Assembly: GCA_946494345.1 (NCBI GenBank)
Contig: CAMMBX010000016.1
Location: 1-15,015, forward strand
From: an uncultured Mycoplasmatota bacterium
Lineage (GTDB): Bacteria; Bacillota_I; Bacilli_A; RF39; UBA660
DNA length: 15,015 bases
Direction: 5' to 3'
The notes below the pieces were generated by a model that did no database searches, was not told where the DNA came from, and saw only the letters and a program-made list of their open reading frames with translations. Positions within the stretch are counted from its first letter, which is position 1. The number at the start of each line of letters is the position of its first letter. This document shows, piece after piece, positions 1-6,906 of this stretch. Position numbers and translations under genes: made by a program.

Positions 1-2162
1 TTAGATTTATGAATAGTCATAATCTTAACACTATTACTATCTTCTTTACTAATAGATAGTTTTATTTCTAGTTTTTCATTATTAATTTTTTCTAAGCAAT
101 CACATACATCAAGAATAGTAAAATTACTATTTTCAAGATTTGTTATTAGATTATAAAAGTATTCCATTCTACTAGAATTAATCTCGACATTACCTATTAA
201 ATTAAGTTTATCTATATAATTTAACTTATCTAAAATGTTTTCTAGATAGATAACTGGTGTTAACTCGTCAATATTTTCTAACACTTCTTTAAATAGTTTA
301 AAGACACTAGTATCTTTATAGGTATTGTTAACTAAACACTGATAAATTTCATCATCGGTATATGAAAAGAGAAAGCTACGAGCGATTGAGGTAAAAGCAA
401 GACGGAACTTAGTATCATAAGTATTAGTAATAATAGATTTTGCTATAATAAAGAAATTTTTTAATAAATATAAATCAGTACTTCCACTAGTCTTTTCATC
501 TTCATACAAAGTAATAGGTAGTCCTAAATATTCAAAGACTTGTTTATAAGTAGTAAAATCAGTCGCTCTATCTAAAAGTATAACAAAGTCCCGGTACTCT
601 ATTTCTCTTAAAGTATCCTCATCTTTATCGTAGACTAAGTACTTACTATTAACTTTTTCTTTAATATCATTAGCAATAATAAAGGCTTCTTTTTCTAGTT
701 TACTAAACTCCTTATCTTTAGCATCATAAGTATATATCTCTAAGTAGTTATCATTAGTAGTTTTAGCGCTTGTCTCATAAGTCATATTACCAAATACCAT
801 AGCATGGCCATTATTATAATCAGCTTCTCCTAAATAATCATCCATGATATGAGAAAAGAATAGATTTATATCATCTAAAACTTCCCTTCTGCTTCTAAAG
901 TTTTTAGCAAGATCTATTACTCTACCCCCAACACCTTTCTTATAGTTATCATACTTATCTTTAAAAATAGAAGGATTAGCATTACGAAAACGATAGATTG
1001 ACTGTTTAATATCTCCTACCATATAGACATTATCTTTACTAATATAACTAATAAAGGTCTCTTGAATATCATTGGTATCTTGATACTCATCTATTAATAT
1101 TTCTTTAAAACCATTCTTAACTTCTTCTCTAATTTCTAAATTATCCCGAACAAGACTGATAGCAAGCTTCTCTATATCCATAAAGGTATAATAATTATTT
1201 TCTTTTTTATATAAACTAAATCTTTTATCTAACTCTTTAACTAACTCTAAAATACAAGAGATATATTCTTTAGTCTTAATAATACTAGCTTTAATATCAT
1301 CAACACTTTCATATATAACTAAGTCTTTAAACTCTTTTAATAATGTTGTTAAATTTTCTCTTAGCTCTTTAGAATCACTATCTACGCCTGTCCTTGCCCT
1401 AGGCAAAGATGTAAAAATAGTTCTTCTTAACTCTTCATAAGTACTGGCATTTATAAAAGGTAAAAACGCCTCTTCTAACTGTTCTAAATATTTACTAGAT
1501 GTTAAAGCTCTAACTTCTTCATATAGATTTATAATCTCATCCTTTTTAGTTTTAAGAAGCTCTAAAAATTCTTTAATATAGTTATCTAGCACCTCATCGC
1601 TATAATATTTAGAGATATAAGTATTAATAAATTCATCTTTATCTAATTTCAAATCTAATGTGTTATCAAGTTCTAATATTCTTTTTTTAAGAGTCTTATC
1701 ATCTTTAAGACAAAATTTATTAATTAAGTTAAGAAAATCTTTAGGACATCTATCATAATAATCTAAAAATATTTCATCTAATATCTCTTTTTTAGCAAGA
1801 TCTAAAACACTAGTCTCAGCGATTGTTATATTACTTGATAAGTGAATAGTATCAGCATATTTTTTAACTAAAGCAAGGGAATAAGCATCAAAGGTAGTGA
1901 TATAACTACTATCAAGTAAATCTAACTCATCTAAGATCTCATTTTCTTTAAGTTTTTTTCTAACCCGCTCTTTCATTTCAAGCGCAGCCTTATTAGTAAA
2001 TGTTAAGATTAAAAGTTCGTTAATATGGGTACCTTCTTTTATTTTTCTTAAGACTCTTTCTGTTAAAACAGCAGTTTTACCAGATCCAGCACCGGCACTT
2101 ACTAAAATATTAGAGCCTTCTAAGTCTATCGCTTTTTGTTGATCTTCAGTAAATTTAGGCAT
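1..2162 (-). CDS. addA: AddA helicase-nuclease subunit, 3' end beyond window (partial)
   Basis: ATP-dependent UvrD/Rep-type (superfamily 1) helicase subunit of the AddAB complex, which resects double-strand breaks for RecA-dependent repair in the cytoplasm. The frame is open for 720 codons from the ATG and leaves the window at its left edge. Visible motifs: Q-motif-like FTEDQQKAI at residues 4-12; Walker A SAGAGSGKT at 22-30 (Lys29); motif Ia LTFTNKAALEMKERV; motif II DEYQDTN starting at Asp358; motif III MVGDIKQSIYRFRNANPS, which is typical of AddA rather than UvrD or PcrA; and the start of the MTIHKSK motif at the window edge. The family is usually about 1200 residues, so the remaining helicase part and the C-terminal PD-(D/E)XK nuclease domain are outside. 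The ATG overlaps the end of addB by 8 bases (ATGCCTAA), indicating translational coupling. Identification is firm; completeness of the gene cannot be judged. Confidence 0.95.
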   Translation of the reverse strand, partial: MPKFTEDQQKAIDLEGSNILVSAGAGSGKTAVLTERVLRKIKEGTHINELLILTFTNKAALEMKERVRKKLKENEILDELDLLDSSYITTFDAYSLALVKKYADTIHLSSNITIAETSVLDLAKKEILDEIFLDYYDRCPKDFLNLINKFCLKDDKTLKKRILELDNTLDLKLDKDEFINTYISKYYSDEVLDNYIKEFLELLKTKKDEIINLYEEVRALTSSKYLEQLEEAFLPFINASTYEELRRTIFTSLPRARTGVDSDSKELRENLTTLLKEFKDLVIYESVDDIKASIIKTKEYISCILELVKELDKRFSLYKKENNYYTFMDIEKLAISLVRDNLEIREEVKNGFKEILIDEYQDTNDIQETFISYISKDNVYMVGDIKQSIYRFRNANPSIFKDKYDNYKKGVGGRVIDLAKNFRSRREVLDDINLFFSHIMDDYLGEADYNNGHAMVFGNMTYETSAKTTNDNYLEIYTYDAKDKEFSKLEKEAFIIANDIKEKVNSKYLVYDKDEDTLREIEYRDFVILLDRATDFTTYKQVFEYLGLPITLYEDEKTSGSTDLYLLKNFFIIAKSIITNTYDTKFRLAFTSIARSFLFSYTDDEIYQCLVNNTYKDTSVFKLFKEVLENIDELTPVIYLENILDKLNYIDKLNLIGNVEINSSRMEYFYNLITNLENSNFTILDVCDCLEKINNEKLEIKLSISKEDSNSVKIMTIHKS

Positions 2163-4440
2163 TCTCTTCACCTTCTTTCTTATCAAGATAAACATAGTCA
2201 CTAGGACTTACAAAACATACTTCTTTAAAGGGACAAAACTCGCAAGAAATATTTTTATTATTAATTACTTTAGGAGCGATATCAAAGAGATTATTATCTA
2301 TTATGTTAAGAGATTTATCTAAAGCCTTATTAATAGAGTTCATTATATCTTCTACTTCACTATCACTTAATACTTTACTTCTACTAGATAACTCTCCATC
2401 TTTTTTAACACTTAAACCTTTAACAAAAGAATTAGTCTCATAGTCTTCATCCAAATAGGAAAGTATTACTTTATCATCAGTAGTATAACCTACTAATTTT
2501 AGATTCTTAAGTTGTTCCTCTTTATCTTTATAATTTTGTAATAAGTACTGATAAAAGAAACCAACAAAAGTAGGATTAGAAAACAAATTACTTTTATTAA
2601 TTAGATAAATATATAAAGGTAGTTGTAAGTATAGCCCCTCATCTAAATAATCTAAGTTTAAAGTAGCACTACCTGTCTTATAATCAAAAACAGCATAATA
2701 AGTTTTATCATGGAACTCTTTAAATAGTATCTTATCAATAAAGCCTTTTAAAGTTGCATGATCGCAAAGAGGAATTTCTAATCTCTTTTCTCCATAAAAC
2801 TCAGTTAAAAAGCTTCTTTTTTCTATCTCTTTATTATAATTAACTATCTCTTTCAACTCACTTTCTAACCTTCTAAATAAAACAGCCTCATCTTTTTCTA
2901 AAGGATTATCCCTTAAAGCTTTATTAAGAGCATCATCAAAAGAAAAATTAGCATTATAACTGTCTTTCAAAACGCTATGAAAGATATTACCTATTTTAGT
3001 ATTAAAATTCTCCTCAAAACTATCTAATTTTAAAATATATTTTAAGTAATATTTAAAAGGACATTTAGCAAGATCATCTATATTAGAATAGGATAGACTA
3101 TAAGGCGTAACAGTCCTATTAATGCCTTTAAATTTATGATCAAAACTATTATACTTACTAGTATCTATATTAGTAGTTAAAAAGGTAAAATCTTTATCTT
3201 TCTCATGATATTTATAGTAATTATCTAAAATACTACTAACTCTATAATTATTAAAGCTTTTACTGTAGTTATAATTATAATTAATACTATCTATTTCTTT
3301 TAGATTAAATTCATTTAATAAACTAGATTTAGCATACTCTCCAGTTAATGATGTTAGTTTATATGATATTGCAAGGTTTTTAATAGTTCCTAAAACTTTA
3401 ACTAAAGAATCTTTACTTAATTTATTTTTTATAGTAGAAGTATTTAAGTTACATATCCTCTTTAAATTATCACTCAAGTATTCTTCATCTTTATATATTT
3501 TAGGTAAATAATTTTGATTAAATCCCAAAACAAATAAGTACTCATCGTCATCAATTAAATAAGGAATGTCTAAAGCTTCATTTAATATTTCAACTTTTTC
3601 TACTAATTCAACATTATCAACAAAAGTAGAATTTAATCTGTCTTTTAATAAGATATCATAGTATTTACTATTTTTAGCATAAGCTAAATCACTTTCTATT
3701 TTCATAATTTTAGATTTTAAATCAATATCTTTAATATGATTAATATCTTTATCTCTTAAATATTCTTTAACACTAATCAAAGAAGTAATTTTATTAGTAG
3801 ATTTAAGATATAGAGGTATATCAAACATCTTAAAAATAGTCTTTAATAAATAGTTATAACTATTATCAACTCCTGCAAGAAAGATCTTATTATAACTGAT
3901 ACCTTTACTATTTAGTTCTCTTATTTTTAAAGCCGTACCAATTACTTCATCTTTCATAGAGTGATATTTATAAACGGTATCTATAGATAAATTACTAGCA
4001 ATATCTAAATAGTTAGTATTAATACTATCTAACATTTCTTTTTGATATGGTTCTAATGCACTATATCCTAATATATAGATTTTTTTTGTTGACAAATAAT
4101 CTCTATAACCCTTATCAAATATTAAATAGTTATTATCTTTCAAATTGAAATATAAATTCTTAAGATTATTTAATTTAGTCTCCTTATATTCTTTAGTTAT
4201 ATCTATTTTATAAAGATTTTTTAACATTAGTTTTAAGACATCTATATTTTCTTTAGTCTTATCTAATAGATATAATAAAGCTTCTTCTTTTATATCAAAG
4301 AAATAGTGTTTTTCTAACTCTTCTAAGCTTATAAAAGTAATATTATATATATTACTATCACTTGACAAGACATCTAATAGTTTTAATTTTAAACTATTAG
4401 GAACGATATATATAGAATCATCATTAAATTTAAAATCCAT
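2155..4440 (-). CDS. addB: AddB, compact PD-(D/E)XK / Fe-S nuclease subunit
   Basis: Partner of AddA in the double-strand-break resection complex; 761 residues. The C-terminal nuclease domain is clear: His488 in GNIFHSV, Asp569 in GFIDK, Asp586-Tyr-Lys588 in FDYKTG and Gln606 in LQLPLY form the RecB-family PD-(D/E)XK pattern. Four cysteines have the AddB iron-sulphur-cluster arrangement: Cys460 (DLAKCPFKYYL) before the nuclease core, and Cys733, Cys736 and Cys742 (CEFCPFKEVC) after it. The protein is much shorter than Bacillus AddB (about 1160), and the N-terminus, where a Walker A loop would be, reads IYIVPNSLKLK with no glycine-rich GKT. The helicase-like half is therefore reduced and probably does not bind ATP. 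The start is supported by GAGGTG at 4446-4451, five bases before the ATG. It lies just downstream of the Rpn-like gene and overlaps addA. AddB/RexB is the best name; a stand-alone RecB-like nuclease is less likely given addA next door. Confidence 0.9.
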   Translation of the reverse strand: MDFKFNDDSIYIVPNSLKLKLLDVLSSDSNIYNITFISLEELEKHYFFDIKEEALLYLLDKTKENIDVLKLMLKNLYKIDITKEYKETKLNNLKNLYFNLKDNNYLIFDKGYRDYLSTKKIYILGYSALEPYQKEMLDSINTNYLDIASNLSIDTVYKYHSMKDEVIGTALKIRELNSKGISYNKIFLAGVDNSYNYLLKTIFKMFDIPLYLKSTNKITSLISVKEYLRDKDINHIKDIDLKSKIMKIESDLAYAKNSKYYDILLKDRLNSTFVDNVELVEKVEILNEALDIPYLIDDDEYLFVLGFNQNYLPKIYKDEEYLSDNLKRICNLNTSTIKNKLSKDSLVKVLGTIKNLAISYKLTSLTGEYAKSSLLNEFNLKEIDSINYNYNYSKSFNNYRVSSILDNYYKYHEKDKDFTFLTTNIDTSKYNSFDHKFKGINRTVTPYSLSYSNIDDLAKCPFKYYLKYILKLDSFEENFNTKIGNIFHSVLKDSYNANFSFDDALNKALRDNPLEKDEAVLFRRLESELKEIVNYNKEIEKRSFLTEFYGEKRLEIPLCDHATLKGFIDKILFKEFHDKTYYAVFDYKTGSATLNLDYLDEGLYLQLPLYIYLINKSNLFSNPTFVGFFYQYLLQNYKDKEEQLKNLKLVGYTTDDKVILSYLDEDYETNSFVKGLSVKKDGELSSRSKVLSDSEVEDIMNSINKALDKSLNIIDNNLFDIAPKVINNKNISCEFCPFKEVCFVSPSDYVYLDKKEGEENA

Positions 4441-4461
4441 ACCAACACCTCATTTATCAGG

Positions 4462-4497
4462 ATTAAAGAAAGAAGTTATTAAGCTTCTTTCTTTAAT
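4462..4497 (-). terminator. Perfect 14-bp inverted repeat across the Rpn-like gene stop codon
   Basis: Arms 4462-4475 and 4484-4497 are exact reverse complements (ATTAAAGAAAGAAG on the transcript) around an 8-base loop that contains the TAA stop. The 3' arm is itself pyrimidine-rich, but no separate U-tract follows. It is therefore either a weak terminator that attenuates addBA transcription or a processing/stability hairpin. It ends about 10 bases before the addB ribosome-binding site. The symmetry is directly visible; the function is inferred. Confidence 0.6.
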
Positions 4498-5354
4498 TCT
4501 TCTAGTAATTTGTTTACCTCCTCAATACTTAAACCCGCACTTTCGGATACTATTTTAGGAGATATTCCCTTTTCAAGAAGATTTTTAGCAATAACAATTT
4601 GTTCTTGTCTTTTTCCTTCTTCCAGTCCTTCAGCCTTTCCATCTGCCTTTCCATCATCATAGCCCCAATTACGAGCGGTATTAATCATTTTTTTCTGCAT
4701 CATCTCATTATCATAGACAACTCCAAACTTATCATCAAGTCCTAGTCTTTCTAATTCATCCACAATCTTCAATGCCTCCTTATCATTTCCTGCTATTTCT
4801 CTTAATTCTTCATAAGAGTTAGCAGTAAATAAAGATAGATATGCTTCTTCTTTATTGTCTCCATTATATCTTATCCCCTTGTAATTTTCAAGATACACTT
4901 CATGTGTTTCAAAATCTTTTATTTCTCTATTAGTTACTTTGTCCATTAAATAAAATGAACCTTTACTGACATAAGGATATTTTTCTTTATTAAAGTTTAT
5001 TTGAATGACTTTCTTCTTTTTAATATCTTCACCACTATTTAGACTTTTAGCAAGTAAACCATATACATATAATCTATCTTTATATTTAGTCTCTTCACTA
5101 GGAAACTGATTCATCTCTATTGATATAACTATATCTACTTTATCACTTACTAGTAATAAGTCTAGACGATAATCACGTTTTTTATTCCCACTGTTTAACT
5201 CATTATCATATAACTCAAAATCATTAATATCCATATTTATAATAAATTTAATAATAATATTAAAAAAATCCTTATAGTCTTCTATTTTAAAGAAATGTTT
5301 AAATGTAGTATCTGATAAAAGACTAATAAATCTCTTCTCTTGTTCTTCTTTCAT
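4479..5354 (-). CDS. Rpn/YhgA-like PD-(D/E)XK nuclease-family protein
   Basis: Member of the Rpn / PDDEXK_2 family (often labelled 'nuclease family transposase'), whose characterised E. coli members are DNA endonucleases that promote RecA-independent recombination. Using the ATG at 5354 the product is 291 residues. The N-terminus (LLSDTTFKHFFK) corresponds to the family's 'D-x-x-FK-x-xF' opening. The core has Asp65 (DYRLDLLL) followed by Glu80-x-Asn-Gln83 (ISIEMNQ), fitting the D...ExQ active-site pattern. Then comes a charged GKADGKAEGLEEGKRQEQ hinge and a C-terminal helical tail (AKNLLEKGISPKIVSESAGLS) common in this family. A TTG four codons upstream (5366) extends the frame but lies inside the Shine-Dalgarno, so I prefer the ATG. 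It is followed closely by addB-addA, which may reflect shared transcription. Family assignment is solid; DNA target and role are unknown. Confidence 0.85.
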   Translation of the reverse strand: MKEEQEKRFISLLSDTTFKHFFKIEDYKDFFNIIIKFIINMDINDFELYDNELNSGNKKRDYRLDLLLVSDKVDIVISIEMNQFPSEETKYKDRLYVYGLLAKSLNSGEDIKKKKVIQINFNKEKYPYVSKGSFYLMDKVTNREIKDFETHEVYLENYKGIRYNGDNKEEAYLSLFTANSYEELREIAGNDKEALKIVDELERLGLDDKFGVVYDNEMMQKKMINTARNWGYDDGKADGKAEGLEEGKRQEQIVIAKNLLEKGISPKIVSESAGLSIEEVNKLLEELKKEA

Positions 5355-5359
5355 TAATT

Positions 5360-5364
5360 CCTCC
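5360..5364 (-). promoter_or_regulatory. Ribosome-binding site that sets the Rpn-like gene start
   Basis: GGAGG lies five bases before the ATG at 5354 and overlaps the upstream in-frame TTG (5364-5366). This rules in favour of the ATG start. Confidence 0.75.
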
Positions 5365-5380
5365 AATAATTTTTAATATT

Positions 5381-5397
5381 TCTACGTAGATGTCTAC
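5381..5397. repeat. Overlapping TCTAC/GTAGA inverted repeats in the Rpn-like gene leader
   Basis: TCTACGTAGA (5381-5390) is a perfect 10-base palindrome. It overlaps GTAGA-TG-TCTAC (5386-5397), a second inverted repeat, so the pentamer TCTAC/GTAGA occurs three times in 17 bases. It lies between a candidate -10 and the ribosome-binding site. That position would suit an operator, but this is inference from symmetry and chance is possible. Confidence 0.3.
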
Positions 5398-5426
5398 ACT
5401 CTAGCATAAGTTAAAATACATTGCAA
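5398..5426 (-). promoter_or_regulatory. Weak promoter candidate for the Rpn-like gene (proximal)
   Basis: TTGCAA (5421-5426), a 17-base spacer, then TAGAGT (5398-5403); each hexamer matches consensus at four of six positions. It sits about 45 bases upstream of the ATG. The match is poor, and either this or the distal candidate at 5506-5534 may be real. Confidence 0.25.
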
Positions 5427-5505
5427 TTTACGAAATTTAGTAATTGGAAGCATTAATTACCTTGAACTTGGAAAATTTCTCTAAGTATAATTTAAAAAAG
5501 ACCCC

Positions 5506-5534
5506 ATTTTAGAAGTCAATTTTCAAAATTCCAA
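5506..5534 (-). promoter_or_regulatory. Promoter candidate for the Rpn-like gene and addBA (distal)
   Basis: TTGGAA (5529-5534), a 17-base spacer, then TAAAAT (5506-5511, five of six). It would start transcription about 145 bases before the Rpn-like gene. The rest of the 5367-5596 intergenic stretch is AT-rich and shows no open frame that I can support. Confidence 0.35.
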
Positions 5535-5596
5535 CAAATTTTATTTTTTTAACTTTAATTTCTTTAGTAGCAGTTATTAAGCTTAAAAATAAAAAC

Positions 5597-5617
5597 AAAA
5601 AAAGACTTTATTAAGCC
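5597..5617 (-). terminator. Intrinsic terminator overlapping the rpmF stop
   Basis: Stem GGCTT/AAGTC (5613-5617 with 5604-5608, one G-U pair) around a 4-base loop, followed by seven U residues (5597-5603) and further U-rich sequence. A-U and G-U pairs can extend the stem. The stem begins in the last coding codons, so the end of rpmF and the end of its transcript coincide. Confidence 0.65.
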
Positions 5618-5826
5618 TCTTCTTTCTCTGTCATATCTACAACTGTTTTTCCCTTATAACTGCCACATTTAGGACAAACACGATGTGCCTTAATCATTTC
5701 TCCACAGTTTGGACATTTAATCATTCCTGGTACTTCAATTGCATTATGGCTTCTTCTCATTCTTTTTCTTGTTTTAGATACCTTTCTAAAAGGAACTGCA
5801 AACATTTGAATATCTAACTTTAACAT
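5611..5826 (-). CDS. rpmF: 50S ribosomal protein L32 with an N-terminal extension
   Basis: Zinc-binding protein of the large ribosomal subunit, 71 residues. The basic stretch AVPFRKVSKTRKRMRRSH (10-27), the VPGM segment and two CxxC pairs (Cys38/Cys41 and Cys51/Cys54) are characteristic of bacterial L32. Normal L32 starts Met-Ala-Val-Pro; here nine extra residues, MLKLDIQMF, precede Ala10. The extension is probably translated: the ribosome-binding site (AAGGAG) is correctly placed for the first ATG, and the internal ATG (Met8) has none. The extension resembles the leader of Firmicute L27 that is removed by the Prp protease after a Phe-Phe pair. Gene order yceD-rpmF is the usual one, but no plsX follows; the transcript terminates instead. 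Confidence 0.95.
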   Translation of the reverse strand: MLKLDIQMFAVPFRKVSKTRKRMRRSHNAIEVPGMIKCPNCGEMIKAHRVCPKCGSYKGKTVVDMTEKEEA

Positions 5827-5830
5827 TCTA

Positions 5831-6295
5831 TCACTCCTTCTCTATTTCTTTTAATAAATCTTTAAAGGGATTATTAGTATTTTCTTTAACTTCATCTTCA
5901 CTAATAACTCTCCATCCATCCCCTTTATATTTATCATAATTTGTAACTTCGCTATAGCGAATAGGGATCTCTAGTACTATATTTTCCCATAAAATGCTAA
6001 TAATATCAAGAGTAAATTGATCTTTTTCTAACAATTCAATCACATTTTCACTGATTTTAAAGGAAAACTTATAGTCTACTGGCTCTAAACTAACAGAATC
6101 TTTTAATTTCATAGAGCCATTACAATCAACATCTAAGAATAAATTATCACTAGCAGGATAAGTCAAGCTTCCCGTTACTTTTATTTTTGATAAGTCTAAT
6201 ATATCAGTACCACTATAATAATCTTCTGGTATTACAAATAAATCATCTATATCAATACTAGATACCTTATTATCTAATAGATCTTTAATAAACAT
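5831..6295 (-). CDS. YceD/DUF177-family protein
   Basis: 154-residue protein of the YceD (DUF177) family. This family is found next to rpmF across bacteria and has been linked to 23S rRNA and ribosome assembly in some species and plants. The segment VTGSLTYPASDNLFLDVDCNGSM fits the family's central beta region; only one Cys of the usual Cys-rich patch is seen (Cys119 region not conserved, Cys in DVDCNG). The C-terminus (NNPFKDLLKEIEKE) matches the common 'NPFAxLxxL' type tail. It stops four bases before the rpmF ATG and carries the rpmF ribosome-binding site in its 3' end, so the two are translationally linked. It starts three bases after the HD gene. Family call rests on context plus weak sequence features. 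Confidence 0.75.
   Translation of the reverse strand: MFIKDLLDNKVSSIDIDDLFVIPEDYYSGTDILDLSKIKVTGSLTYPASDNLFLDVDCNGSMKLKDSVSLEPVDYKFSFKISENVIELLEKDQFTLDIISILWENIVLEIPIRYSEVTNYDKYKGDGWRVISEDEVKENTNNPFKDLLKEIEKE
5834..5839 (-). promoter_or_regulatory. rpmF ribosome-binding site
   Basis: AAGGAG lies seven bases before the rpmF ATG and is embedded in the last codons of yceD. It decides for the long L32 form carrying the nine-residue leader. Confidence 0.8.
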
Positions 6296-6298
6296 ATA

Positions 6299-6799
6299 TC
6301 ACCATCTCTTTACAAATACCAAGAATAGAAGAATAACCATACTACAAACAACTGACATATTCTCTTTAAAAACGTATCCTCTTTCATAAAAGCAAGAAAA
6401 GTCATCTACTAAATTAACAATCCAACTTTCTAAATACTTAGGAATAGTTTTACCAACAGGAAACATATGCGATGCAATAATATCTTGTTCTAAATCATTT
6501 AAATCAAAATATTTCATAGAATTTTTCAAAGCTATCCCTGGATGGTTTACTAAAGTCAAAGCTTTCTTTTCTCCATAATCATCTAAAAAGAAATCATGTA
6601 GTATCGCCCCTTTTGTCGCTGATACATAATTCAAATGACAAAACTTAGTTATTCTATATGAATAATAAGCAACTCTAACCATATGATCATATCTATTCAT
6701 CCCATGATGAACACAATTTTTAGTCTTTTGATACTCCTCGTTACTTACTATTGGCATTATTATATTATTAAACTCTTCATTTGGATAAAAAGTCCTCAT
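6299..6799 (-). CDS. HD-domain metal-dependent phosphohydrolase with C-terminal membrane helix
   Basis: HD-superfamily protein of 166 residues (170 if the TTG at 6811 is used). From the ATG, putative metal ligands are in order: His39 (NRYDHMVRVA), His68-Asp69 (ILHDFFLDD), His86 (NHPG), His111 (ASHMFP) and Asp132/Asp133 (LVDDFSC). Two extra histidine ligands suggest a two-metal HD site. The last ~17 residues (SMVILLFLVFVKRW) form a hydrophobic segment with a basic end, so the protein is probably tail-anchored in the membrane. Substrate unknown; nucleotides or phosphorylated signals are typical for the superfamily. It is the first gene of the HD-yceD-rpmF operon and sits just downstream of a strong promoter. 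The start is unresolved: neither the ATG nor the TTG has a convincing Shine-Dalgarno. Confidence 0.8.
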   Translation of the reverse strand: MRTFYPNEEFNNIIMPIVSNEEYQKTKNCVHHGMNRYDHMVRVAYYSYRITKFCHLNYVSATKGAILHDFFLDDYGEKKALTLVNHPGIALKNSMKYFDLNDLEQDIIASHMFPVGKTIPKYLESWIVNLVDDFSCFYERGYVFKENMSVVCSMVILLFLVFVKRW

Positions 6800-6853
6800 A
6801 ATAGCGTCCAACCACCACTTTCTTCTTTTAATTGCTTACTACAAGCATCTATA

Positions 6854-6882
6854 ATTCTATCACATATCTATTCTTTTATCAA
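6854..6882 (-). promoter_or_regulatory. Sigma-A promoter of the HD-yceD-rpmF operon
   Basis: TTGATA (6877-6882), a 17-base spacer, then TAGAAT (6854-6859) preceded by TGA, i.e. an extended -10. Each hexamer differs from consensus at one position. The predicted start is near 6847, giving a leader of about 40-50 bases. It lies immediately after the AI-2E-family gene, separating the two operons. A TCAAGT/ACTTGA inverted repeat overlaps its upstream edge (6880-6901); with no U-tract it is not a convincing terminator. Confidence 0.75.
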
Positions 6883-6906
6883 GTTGACAGTTTTACTTGA
6901 CATTAT

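Noticed and set aside
5368..5596. A hidden small gene or structured RNA in the longest intergenic region
   Set aside because: No open frame with a ribosome-binding site and no extended stem apart from the short TCTAC symmetry; composition is simply AT-rich.
6884..6905. Two plus-strand TTGACA hexamers
   Set aside because: Neither has a convincing -10 at 16-18 bases and no plus-strand gene follows; they arise from the TCAAGT/ACTTGA symmetry near the operon boundary.
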